From Spirochaetia bacterium (GTDB taxonomy: Bacteria > Spirochaetota > Spirochaetia > Treponematales > Rectinemataceae): DNA of 8,164 bases. Where the stretch lies: contig JAJTBL010000065.1 of assembly GCA_021286925.1 (NCBI GenBank), positions 1 to 8,164 on the forward strand, written 5' to 3'. Positions 1-5,397 of this stretch are shown one piece after another. Both the position numbers and the translations under genes were made by a program. The notes below the pieces were generated by a model that searched no databases, had not been told where the DNA came from, and saw nothing but the letters and a program-made list of their open reading frames with translations. Each line of letters begins with the position of its first letter. Within the stretch, counting starts at the first letter, position 1.

Positions 1-50
1 AGTGTCCCATCCAGATCGAAAAGAAAAGCGCGTACTGCAGTTTTGCTCAC
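1..50 (-). CDS. HAD-superfamily hydrolase, N-terminus only (partial)
   Basis: The reverse strand reads MSKTAVRAFLFDLDGT and then Leu before the window edge. The FLFDLDGTL core is motif I of haloacid-dehalogenase-like hydrolases. The first Asp of DxDGT is the catalytic nucleophile, and hydrophobic residues before it form the first Rossmann strand. Such proteins are usually cytosolic phosphatases or phosphomutases (phosphoglycolate phosphatase and beta-phosphoglucomutase types), but 16 residues cannot tell which. I chose the GTG at 50-48 because GGAAAGG lies 6 nt upstream. An in-frame ATG at 65-63 directly abuts the TGA stop (66-68) of the preceding gene and would add five residues. Either way the gene is tightly coupled to the small helical protein gene upstream, so the two are probably co-transcribed. 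The rest lies beyond the left edge. Confidence 0.8.
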   Translation of the reverse strand, partial: MSKTAVRAFLFDLDGT

Positions 51-65
51 ATTACGCCTTTCCAT

Positions 66-419
66 TCAATCTGGTTTTCCATCACCGTCCAGATCGGCAT
101 CCTTGCCGCCGGCCGCCTTGAACGCTTCTTCCTTTTCAGCGATTTCTCGTTCGATATTTCGAAGCTGAGCGAGCAGAGGGCTGATTTCCTGCGTACTCGA
201 TCCAATCATGGGTTCATTTTTTTCAACCAGCAGACGGTAGGTCTCGGTGCCCAGCTGGGTCATAAGGTGCTGTGCCTGTGAGCGAAGCTGGATGATTTCG
301 AACTTCAGCTTGCCCATGACCGACCAGACCTGGGCCTGACTGCCAGCCTTCGAGATAAAATCTTTCGAAGAATCAATGCTCTTTTCAATGAATGATTTTA
401 CTTTGTCTGAAAAATCCAT
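66..419 (-). CDS. Small helical (coiled-coil) protein with Asp-rich calcium-loop-like tail, function unknown
   Basis: This is a 117-residue protein I cannot assign to a named family. I chose the ATG at 419-417 because GGGAGG sits 6 nt upstream. An upstream in-frame ATG at 461 lacks a comparable ribosome-binding site and would begin inside the likely leader. Residues 1-65 look like amphipathic helices rich in Lys, Gln and Ser. Residues 78-103 form a charged helix (LLAQLRNIEREIAEKEEAF) with coiled-coil character. The tail at residues 105-117 is GKDADLDGDGKPD, whose DxDxDG spacing resembles the metal loop of EF-hand, dockerin or thrombospondin type-3 repeats. There is only one such loop and no flanking exiting helix. 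No signal peptide or membrane segment is visible, so it is probably cytosolic. It precedes the HAD hydrolase gene with no gap, which suggests a shared transcript. That it is a real gene is well supported; its role is not. Confidence 0.8.
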   Translation of the reverse strand: MDFSDKVKSFIEKSIDSSKDFISKAGSQAQVWSVMGKLKFEIIQLRSQAQHLMTQLGTETYRLLVEKNEPMIGSSTQEISPLLAQLRNIEREIAEKEEAFKAAGGKDADLDGDGKPD

Positions 420-470
420 GAAAACCTCCCTGCTTTGGTGAGCGGTTTTATCCGCGTACAATGATTGCGC

Positions 471-499
471 GTGACAATTTACTATAGTCTCACTATATT
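471..499 (+). promoter_or_regulatory. Putative promoter of the slipin-nrdR unit
   Basis: GTGACA (471-476) and TATATT (494-499) have 17 bp between them, each matching five of six consensus positions. Transcription would begin near 506, about 28 nt before the slipin ATG. The gene has a strong ribosome-binding site, GGAGGG at 522-527. The -10 box lies within an inverted repeat at 483-497. Confidence 0.5.
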
Positions 500-509
500 A
501 AAAGGTAAA
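481..509 (-). promoter_or_regulatory. Putative promoter of the small-protein/HAD unit
   Basis: On the reverse strand, TTTACC (509-504) and TATAGT (486-481) are separated by 17 bp, a reasonable sigma-70-type pair. The start of transcription would lie near 474, giving a leader of about 55 nt before the ATG at 419. It overlaps the divergent promoter for the slipin gene. TTGTCA (477-472) with GATAAA 19 bp on is a weaker alternative. Confidence 0.4.
483..497. repeat. Inverted repeat TATAGT-CTC-ACTATA in the divergent promoter region, possible operator
   Basis: TATAGT (483-488) and ACTATA (492-497) are perfect reverse complements around a 3-nt spacer. ACTATA also occurs at 481-486, so the two ACTATA copies are in direct orientation 11 bp apart, about one helical turn. 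The repeat covers the -10 regions of both divergent promoters, where a repressor could act on both. CACTATAT (491-498) resembles one half of the NrdR box described in other bacteria. The other half is not conserved, so an NrdR site is only a hypothesis. Confidence 0.4.
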
Positions 510-533
510 GGTTTTTGATGAGGAGGGAAAGCT

Positions 534-1442
534 ATGCTGTGGTTTATCCTTGGGTTTTCGCTTTTTATGGCGTGGTGGCTGAGTTTTGCGCTGATCGCGT
601 TTGTCAGAAAGCAAAAACCTGTTTATATCTTTTTGCTTGTATCCGCTCTTGTCTGGGGAGCCGCGGAGCTGATTCTCGCTTTTGCGTATGAAAGCCTCGC
701 CGTGTTTCCGCTTTTTCTCGTACCCGTCGTCATCATGCTCCCCATGATGCGCATCATCAATGAATACCAGCGCGGCGTTCTGTTCCGGCTGGGCCGCATG
801 ATGGCTGTTGTCGGACCCGGCTTCAACCTGATCCTTCCGTTTGGCCTTGACGTCATGAGAACGGTGGACATGCGAACTTTTACCATCGATGTCTCAAAAC
901 AGGAAGTCATAACCCGGGACAACGTGCCGGTTATTGTTGACGCGGTCGTCTACTTCAATGTCTTTGACCCAACGCTGGCGGTCAACAAGGTCGCTGATTA
1001 TACCAAGAGCACCAGCCTCCTGGCACAGACTATCCTGCGCTCGGTGCTGGGACAGCATGAACTGGATGAGATGCTTGCCAAACGTGCCGAATTGGGCCAG
1101 ATTCTAAAAGAACTGCTGGACGAAGCGACTGATCCCTGGGGTATCAAGGTGACCGCTGTCGAGATTAAGGCGGTCGAACTGGCAGAGACAATGAAGCGGG
1201 CAATGGCGCGGCAGGCAGAAGCTGAGCGGGAGCGAAGGGCCAAGGTCATTGCGGCAGAAGGCGAACTCCAAGCCAGCGAAAAACTTGCGCAGGCAGCGAC
1301 TGTCATGTCAGGCGCGCCGTCAAGCCTTCAGCTTCGATATCTGCAGACTCTTTCAGAAATCGCGGTGGAAAAGAATTCTACCATTATTTTCCCGCTTCCC
1401 ATGGAAATACTGAAGTATTTTTCAGCCGAGAAAAAGGAGTGA
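534..1442 (+). CDS. Slipin / stomatin-type SPFH-domain membrane protein
   Basis: This 302-residue protein belongs to the SPFH (band 7) superfamily, whose members oligomerise on membranes and organise microdomains or regulate proteases. Residues 2-24, 28-50 and 55-72 are hydrophobic. The SPFH domain follows, with RGVLFRLGR (80-88), GPGFNLILPF (94-103), a VDMRTFTIDV strand (111-120), VITRDNVPVIVDAVVYF (125-141) and the helical LRSVLGQHELDEML stretch (168-181). Residues 215-257 are the Ala/Glu/Arg-rich coiled coil typical of stomatins (EAERERRAKVIAAEGELQA), which drives oligomerisation. Bacterial slipins usually have one N-terminal hydrophobic hairpin and about 250-260 residues, so the extra roughly 45 N-terminal residues with additional membrane segments are unusual. 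Slipins are often paired with an NfeD gene; none is visible here. GGAGGG lies 6 nt before the ATG. nrdR follows after 7 nt, so co-transcription is likely. Family assignment is firm; the cellular role is not known. Confidence 0.92.
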   Translation: MLWFILGFSLFMAWWLSFALIAFVRKQKPVYIFLLVSALVWGAAELILAFAYESLAVFPLFLVPVVIMLPMMRIINEYQRGVLFRLGRMMAVVGPGFNLILPFGLDVMRTVDMRTFTIDVSKQEVITRDNVPVIVDAVVYFNVFDPTLAVNKVADYTKSTSLLAQTILRSVLGQHELDEMLAKRAELGQILKELLDEATDPWGIKVTAVEIKAVELAETMKRAMARQAEAERERRAKVIAAEGELQASEKLAQAATVMSGAPSSLQLRYLQTLSEIAVEKNSTIIFPLPMEILKYFSAEKKE

Positions 1443-1449
1443 TATCGGA

Positions 1450-1920
1450 ATGCGCTGTCCTCATTGCGGAAGTCTTGATGATAAAGTGATCGATTCGCGG
1501 AGCTTGGCGAATGGTGAAGCCATACGGCGCAGGCGTGAATGTCTTTCCTGCGGGCTTCGATTTACAAGCTATGAGCGAATTGAAGAAAAACAGCTTTTGG
1601 TTATCAAACGCGATGGGAGACGGGAGCCTTTTGAACGTTCCAAAGTTGAGCGCGGGCTTATCCGGGCGCTTGAAAAACGGCCTGTTTCTCAGATGTCCAT
1701 AGAGAACCTCATCAATGAGATTGAAGATGAGGCGGCGCAGGCGGCGAAAGCAACGAACGAAGTTTCTTCGGAACTTATCGGCAATCTGGTGCTCAGCAAG
1801 CTCTACAGGCTGGATAAAGTTGCCTATATCCGTTTCGCTTCCGTATATCGAAAATATGAGACGCCGGACGAGTTTATGCGGGAAATCGAACTGCTCGAAA
1901 AAAACAAGCAGGATCAATAA
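1450..1920 (+). CDS. nrdR: Transcriptional repressor NrdR
   Basis: NrdR is a nucleotide-sensing repressor of ribonucleotide reductase (nrd) genes; it binds ATP and dATP and is active as an oligomer on tandem NrdR boxes. The protein is 156 residues, the normal family length. Its N-terminal zinc ribbon shows MRCPHCGS with Cys3 and Cys6, then CLSCG with Cys31 and Cys34, separated by the conserved DSR and the basic RRRRE stretch (26-30). The ATP-cone spans about residues 49-139 and begins VIKRDGRREPFERSKVERGL, with the FASVYRKY motif at 129-136 close to its end. AAGGAG at the end of the slipin gene (GGAG at 1436-1439) lies 10 nt before the ATG and serves as ribosome-binding site. It sits 7 nt after the slipin stop and therefore probably shares its promoter at 471-499. 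No ribonucleotide reductase gene is in the window, so its targets lie elsewhere. A symmetric hairpin follows the stop immediately. Confidence 0.97.
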   Translation: MRCPHCGSLDDKVIDSRSLANGEAIRRRRECLSCGLRFTSYERIEEKQLLVIKRDGRREPFERSKVERGLIRALEKRPVSQMSIENLINEIEDEAAQAAKATNEVSSELIGNLVLSKLYRLDKVAYIRFASVYRKYETPDEFMREIELLEKNKQDQ

Positions 1921-1950
1921 AAAAATGGCGCCTTGCAGGGCGCCATTTTT
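1921..1950. terminator. Bidirectional rho-independent terminator between nrdR and the EF-G-like gene
   Basis: AAAAATGGCGCC (1921-1932) pairs perfectly with GGCGCCATTTTT (1939-1950) around the 6-nt loop TTGCAG. The 12-bp stem ends in A:T tracts, so each strand gives a GC-rich hairpin followed by a run of U. It starts at the base after the nrdR stop and lies 18 bases after the stop codon of the convergent EF-G-like gene, so it can terminate both. Confidence 0.92.
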
Positions 1951-1968
1951 ATTGCCGAACCAAGCAGA

Positions 1969-4065
1969 TTATTCTTCTTCAGCTTCTGCTGTCTTGAATG
2001 CCTGAGCAGCTTTGATGACATCGTCAGCGATTTTACCGGTGATGGGCGAGTAGTGTGAGAACTCCACTTCATACGAACCGGTGCCGGAAGTCATCGAGCG
2101 AAGGTCTATGGCGTAGCGCAGAAGTTCAGCTTGCGGAACTTGGGCATCGATTTCGACAATGCCGCCGCCGATGGGATTTTGACCTGATATCTTGCCTCGC
2201 CGTCCTGAAAGATCCGACATGACATCACCGAGATTTTTTTCTTCGACATAAACCGTCAGGTTCATGATAGGCTCAAGCAGTACAGGGTTAGCCTGCCGCA
2301 TGGCTTCGCGGAAAGCGCCGCGTGCCGCCAGCTTGAAGGCCATTTCCGAGGAGTCAACGGGATGCTCTTTACCATCGACAATGGCAGTCTTGACGTCGAC
2401 AACCGGATATCCGGCGACAACACCGGCTTCCATGGCTTGGTGAATACCTTTTTCGATGCCAGGCATGAATCCCTTGGAGACCGCGCCGCCGAAGACCTTG
2501 TTTTCAAACTCATAACCCTTGCCGCGTTCCAGCGGTTCGATATCAAAAACAACCCGACCGTACTGGCCATGGCCGCCCGACTGTTTTTTGTGGGTATATT
2601 CCGCACTGGCCTTTTTTGTGATCGTTTCGCGGTAGGCGACGCGCGGAATCCGGGTTTCAGCGGCAATTTTCGACTGAGACTTTATTTTGTCCAGAATCAT
2701 GTTGATCTGAAGCTCGCCCATGCCGGCAATAACCGTTTCCTTGGTTTCAGTATTATAATTGACTTGGAAAGTCAGGTCTTCCTCGGCTGCCTTCAGCAGA
2801 AGTTCGTTGAGCTTGTCTTCCTCTTTCTTGTTGATCGCTGAAATCGCGAGCATGTGAACCGGCGTCGGCAGTTTTAACGGTTTGTAGGCAAAAGGCTTGT
2901 CCCAGGCTGAAATTGTATCGTTTGTCTTTAGAGATGCCGACTTGGCGATAATGCCAATATCCCCCGCGGGAAGACTTGCAACTTCCTCAAGCTTCTTGCC
3001 CTGCGCGGTGTAGAGCTTGGAGAGCCGCTCTTTGCGAGAATCTCGAACATTTACAACATCGAGTTCCGGTACAAGGGCTCCGGTTATCACTTTGACAAAG
3101 GAAAGGCGGCCTGAGAATTGATCAATCTGGGTTTTGATGACCATTGCTGAGGCAGGCTTTGCCGGGTCAACGGCAATCTGAATTTCCTTGCCTTCTGCGT
3201 CAGTGACTTCTTCAGGTGCGAGATCCTTCGGATTGGGAGCTGAAGCGACAATGAAATCAAGCAGTGCGGTGACGCCTGAATTTTTATTGCCTGCACCTGC
3301 GAAAGCAGGCACTATCTTGGCAAGCGCAAGCGCTTTTTTCAGACCTGAGAGCATTTCATCCTGACTCAATTCACCTTCAGTCAGATATTTTTCCATCAAC
3401 TCGTCACTGCCTTCCGCGGCCGCTTCGAAAAGCTGAGTTCGTGCGGCTTCGTAGGCGTCTTTGTATTCAGCTGGAATCTCGGACGCGACTTCTTTCTGAT
3501 CATGTGAAGCTGGCTTTACATAGGCCTTCGCGTTGATGACGTCGATGACACCATTGAAATCTGCGCCTTCACCCATCGGGATGGTGACAGGTACCGGAGC
3601 CATACGGAATTTGGCTTTGATATCCTCGAGGGCATTCTGGAAGGAAGCGCGTTCTTCATCCATTTTCGCGATGAAAACCATGCGCGGTTTTGACCTGGAA
3701 TCAAGATTGCGCCACAATTTGATAGTTTCGATCTGTACACCGGTGCGTGCGTCAACCAGTAGGAGCGCGCTTTCGCAAGCCCTGAATGAAAGAATTACTT
3801 CACCGACAAAATCCGAAGATCCCGGAGTGTCCAGGAAATTTATCTTGGTGTCTTTATAGGTACAATGAGTAAGGCTAGAGCGAACTGATATCTTCCGAGC
3901 GATTTCATCTTCACCATAATCACTGACCGTCTTTCCAGATTCGACAGTCTCCGGCTTGGATATCACTCCGCCCTGAAAGAGGATGTGCTCAAGCAAGGTT
4001 GTTTTTCCGGTACCGCCATGCCCGGCTATGGCAAGATTTCTGATCTGTTCTGTTGAGAACGACAT
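1969..4065 (-). CDS. EF-G-like translational GTPase paralogue (EF-G-2 type)
   Basis: The 698-residue protein has all five EF-G domains. The G domain (1-280) carries the P-loop GHGGTGKT (15-22), switch II DTPGSSDF (79-86) and AKMD (133-136) where standard EF-G has NKMD. Domain II lies about 300-390, domain III 400-475, domain IV 480-600 (HGQYGRV at 499-505, HPVDSSEMAFKLA at 568-580) and domain V about 600-690 (SGRRGKI at 620-626). Canonical EF-G moves tRNAs and mRNA through the ribosome. Here the switch II histidine of DTPGHVDF is Ser83, and switch I (SDYGEDEIARKISV, 48-61) departs from the usual DxxxxEQERGITI. Both traits resemble the EF-G-2 group (Thermus EF-G-2, mycobacterial FusA2), which usually coexists with a true EF-G. 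The ATG at 4065 is preceded by AAGGAG at a 5-nt spacing. A strong promoter lies upstream and the shared hairpin terminator downstream. Family is certain; its function as a translocase is doubtful, and a regulatory or stress-related role is an inference. Confidence 0.93.
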   Translation of the reverse strand: MSFSTEQIRNLAIAGHGGTGKTTLLEHILFQGGVISKPETVESGKTVSDYGEDEIARKISVRSSLTHCTYKDTKINFLDTPGSSDFVGEVILSFRACESALLLVDARTGVQIETIKLWRNLDSRSKPRMVFIAKMDEERASFQNALEDIKAKFRMAPVPVTIPMGEGADFNGVIDVINAKAYVKPASHDQKEVASEIPAEYKDAYEAARTQLFEAAAEGSDELMEKYLTEGELSQDEMLSGLKKALALAKIVPAFAGAGNKNSGVTALLDFIVASAPNPKDLAPEEVTDAEGKEIQIAVDPAKPASAMVIKTQIDQFSGRLSFVKVITGALVPELDVVNVRDSRKERLSKLYTAQGKKLEEVASLPAGDIGIIAKSASLKTNDTISAWDKPFAYKPLKLPTPVHMLAISAINKKEEDKLNELLLKAAEEDLTFQVNYNTETKETVIAGMGELQINMILDKIKSQSKIAAETRIPRVAYRETITKKASAEYTHKKQSGGHGQYGRVVFDIEPLERGKGYEFENKVFGGAVSKGFMPGIEKGIHQAMEAGVVAGYPVVDVKTAIVDGKEHPVDSSEMAFKLAARGAFREAMRQANPVLLEPIMNLTVYVEEKNLGDVMSDLSGRRGKISGQNPIGGGIVEIDAQVPQAELLRYAIDLRSMTSGTGSYEVEFSHYSPITGKIADDVIKAAQAFKTAEAEEE

Positions 4066-4128
4066 ACGTACTCCTTACAGGGTGGATAAATAAGGTGGAT
4101 TCCTATTTTTTCACAAGGAAACTGAAGT

Positions 4129-4156
4129 ATTATAGACTAAAAATTCCAGCTGTCAA
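4129..4156 (-). promoter_or_regulatory. Strong sigma-70-type promoter of the EF-G-like gene
   Basis: The reverse strand has TTGACA (4156-4151) and TATAAT (4134-4129), both perfect consensus hexamers, separated by 16 bp. Predicted transcription starts near 4122, leaving a leader of about 57 nt. That leader contains two direct copies of ATCCACC (4100-4094 and 4087-4081). Confidence 0.8.
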
Positions 4157-4179
4157 CAGCCGAATCTTGGAAAAATGTA

Positions 4180-4209
4180 TTGACAAGGCGCTTAATTTCA
4201 GACTAGCGT
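4180..4209 (+). promoter_or_regulatory. Putative promoter of the tRNA-Pro/tRNA-Arg unit
   Basis: TTGACA (4180-4185) is a perfect -35 box. The best -10 at a suitable distance is TAGCGT (4204-4209, 18-bp spacer), which keeps the key TA and final T only. Transcription would start near 4216, a few bases before tRNA-Pro at 4224. It is divergent from the promoter of the EF-G-like gene, the two -35 boxes being 23 bp apart. Confidence 0.5.
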
Positions 4210-4223
4210 ACCGTTTGTCAAAC

Positions 4224-4296
4224 CGGGACGTAGCCTAGGGGCTAAGGCGTCTGCTTTGGGAGCAGAAGATCGGAGGTTCAAATCCTCTCGTCCCGA
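4224..4296 (+). tRNA. tRNA-Pro (anticodon UGG)
   Basis: The 73-nt cloverleaf is complete. The acceptor stem is CGGGACG/CGTCCCG with discriminator A. The D stem is GCCT/AGGC and the anticodon stem TCTGC/GCAGA with loop TTTGGGA, giving anticodon TGG. The T stem is GGAGG/CCTCT with loop TTCAAAT. The 3' CCA is not encoded and must be added after transcription. UGG can read all four proline codons by wobble. Confidence 0.97.
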
Positions 4297-4299
4297 ATA

Positions 4300-4343
4300 G
4301 GGGATGCAAGGATACTCCGGTTAGACCGCATGCTTGCGTTCCT
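4300..4343 (+). other. Imperfect stem-loop in the tRNA-Pro/tRNA-Arg spacer
   Basis: Bases 4300-4310 (GGGGATGCAAG) can pair with 4333-4343 (CTTGCGTTCCT) over 11 bp with three G:U pairs. A small inner hairpin CGGT-TAG-ACCG lies at 4318-4328. It fills most of the 57-nt spacer. It has no U-run after it, so it looks more like a processing or folding element of the joint precursor than a terminator. The role is inferred. Confidence 0.4.
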
Positions 4344-4353
4344 CCGTTTGCGC

Positions 4354-4427
4354 GGGATCATAGCTCAACTGGATAGAGCAACTGCCTTCTAAGCAGTAGG
4401 TCGCCCGTTCGAGTCGGGCTGGTCCCA
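4354..4427 (+). tRNA. tRNA-Arg (anticodon UCU)
   Basis: The 74-nt cloverleaf has acceptor stem GGGATCA/TGGTCCC (one G:U pair) and discriminator A. The D stem is GCTC/GAGC and the anticodon stem ACTGC/GCAGT with loop CTTCTAA, anticodon TCT. The T stem is GCCCG/CGGGC with loop TTCGAGT. It decodes AGA and AGG. CCA is not encoded. It lies 57 nt after tRNA-Pro, consistent with one transcript. Confidence 0.97.
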
Positions 4428-4529
4428 TAAAGAATTACATAAATACAAGGCTTATAAAATGCTCCTGTTACCAGATTACTGTTACTGGACTCGGGAGGTA
4501 ATGAATTATTCTTGCACGTTTGAATCCAA
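4428..4529. other. Non-coding stretch between tRNA-Arg and the MoaD-like gene
   Basis: This is an AT-rich convergent spacer. I see no convincing terminator with a T-run on either strand. A weak hairpin is possible from TTACCAG (4468-4474) with CTGG (4485-4488) and the later GGTAA (4497-4501). Nothing else stands out. Confidence 0.4.
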
Positions 4530-4763
4530 TCAGCCCCCGCCGACCGGCAAATAGATAAAAAGCTTGTCCCCATCTTTCAGCGGCTGGTCGTGACCGGTGC
4601 GCGTTCCGTTGATGATGGGCAGGACGTATTTGAGATAGGAACCTTTGAGGCCGAGGCGGGAAAAGACTTCACCCGCGGTTGTGCCGTCGGGCAGTTCCAT
4701 GGCGGAGCCGGATTTTATCGAGTCGATTTCCAGAAATCCCAGATATTCAACCGTGATTTTCAA
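4530..4763 (-). CDS. MoaD/ThiS-family ubiquitin-like sulfur-carrier protein
   Basis: The 77-residue protein has the size and ending of the MoaD/ThiS family, whose members carry sulfur as a C-terminal glycine thiocarboxylate for molybdopterin, thiamine or other syntheses. Visible features are an opening beta strand (KITVEYLGF, 2-10), the helix after DGTTAGEVFSRLGL (26-39), the VLPIINGTRT strand (47-56), the PLKDGDKLFIYLPV stretch (61-74) typical before the tail, and a terminal GGG. The start is TTG at 4763-4761 with GGGAGG 5 nt upstream; no ATG or GTG fits as well. It follows rnhA on the same strand after 55 nt and may share its transcript. No E1-like activating enzyme, MoaE or thiamine gene is in the window, so its pathway cannot be assigned. 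Fold assignment is good; the specific role is open. Confidence 0.85.
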   Translation of the reverse strand: MKITVEYLGFLEIDSIKSGSAMELPDGTTAGEVFSRLGLKGSYLKYVLPIINGTRTGHDQPLKDGDKLFIYLPVGGG

Positions 4764-4818
4764 AAAGACCTCCCGAAAGCATGAAAAGCATAAAAAAGAG
4801 TCGGCGGCGCGTCAATGG

Positions 4819-5313
4819 TCAGGGTGAAGATTGCGAATTTTTTTGCATGGTTGCTCGGACAAGGGAATCACAGCGCTCGTTGTCGGGAATGCCCGCATGA
4901 CCCTCGACCCACAGAAATTCAGGCTGAAGCTCGGTGACAAGCTCGTCAAGGCGCATCCAGAGTTCCTGATTTTTGACAGGCTGGCGCGCGCTTGTTTTCC
5001 AGCCGCGGGACTTCCAGCCTGCAATCCAGGAGGTGATGCCGTTTTTGACATATTGCGAGTCGGTATGGATTTTGATCGGCGAAAGGACCCATGAGGGCGG
5101 GCGGGCTGATTGCGCGGCTACTGCGCAGCGACGCTTACGGATAAAGCTGAGTGCCTGGATAACCGCTTCGAGTTCCATGCGATTGTTGGTGGTTTCAGGC
5201 GAAAAGCCTGAATCCTCGCGGAGCCGGTCGCGGTACCGCATGACATAAGCCCAGGCACCCGGCCCCGGATTGCCGGAACATCCGCCATCGGTGTAGATGA
5301 TTATTTCGTCCAT
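4819..5313 (-). CDS. rnhA: Ribonuclease HI
   Basis: RNase HI cuts the RNA strand of RNA/DNA hybrids with two metal ions, removing primers and R-loops in the cytosol. Counting from the ATG at 5313 (164 residues), the catalytic carboxylates are Asp9 in YTDGGCSGNPGPG, Glu47 in TTNNRMELEA, Asp85 in HTDSQYV and Asp149 in NERCD, with His139 in VEGHAG; all active-site residues are present. The WIAGWKSRGWKT basic protrusion (96-107) that grips the hybrid is also there. Compared with the E. coli enzyme, 16 extra residues lie between Glu47 and Asp85 (around RRCAVAAQSARPPSW). A TTG immediately before the ATG would add one residue. Neither start has a clear Shine-Dalgarno sequence, unlike most neighbours. 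The MoaD-like gene follows after 55 nt, and the outer-membrane protein gene ends 84 nt upstream. Confidence 0.95.
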   Translation of the reverse strand: MDEIIIYTDGGCSGNPGPGAWAYVMRYRDRLREDSGFSPETTNNRMELEAVIQALSFIRKRRCAVAAQSARPPSWVLSPIKIHTDSQYVKNGITSWIAGWKSRGWKTSARQPVKNQELWMRLDELVTELQPEFLWVEGHAGIPDNERCDSLVRATMQKNSQSSP

Positions 5314-5363
5314 CAACAGCTACTATGCCAGTAAAACCGGGGAAAAGCTAGCCAAGGCATGCC

Positions 5364-5382
5364 CAAAAGCATCGCGCTTTTG
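5364..5382 (-). terminator. Possible hairpin terminator after the outer-membrane protein gene
   Basis: CAAAAGC (5364-5370) pairs with GCTTTTG (5376-5382) around the loop ATCGC. Read on the reverse strand it falls 15 nt after the barrel gene stop. The T-run is inside the stem rather than after it, so termination is plausible but weak. It could separate that gene from rnhA downstream. Confidence 0.3.
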
Positions 5383-5397
5383 AAAGACAACGCGCGC

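Noticed and set aside
1384..1917. A 177-residue reverse-strand frame covering nrdR
   Set aside because: nrdR on the other strand is unmistakable, with its zinc ribbon and ATP-cone; this frame is its shadow.
2362..2841. A 159-residue plus-strand frame inside the EF-G-like gene
   Set aside because: It lies wholly antisense to conserved EF-G domains and shows no family features or ribosome-binding site.
4493..4554. A possible 17-codon micro-ORF (ATG at 4501) after GGGAGG
   Set aside because: The spacing of only 2 nt from GGGAGG to ATG is too short, and it runs into the 3' end of the MoaD-like gene on the other strand.
4358..4573. A 71-residue reverse-strand reading frame ending in GTSPTRTGDLLLRRQLLYPVEL
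   Set aside because: It is the antisense of tRNA-Arg; such translations are a well-known false gene call opposite tRNA genes. It also overlaps the MoaD-like gene in another frame.
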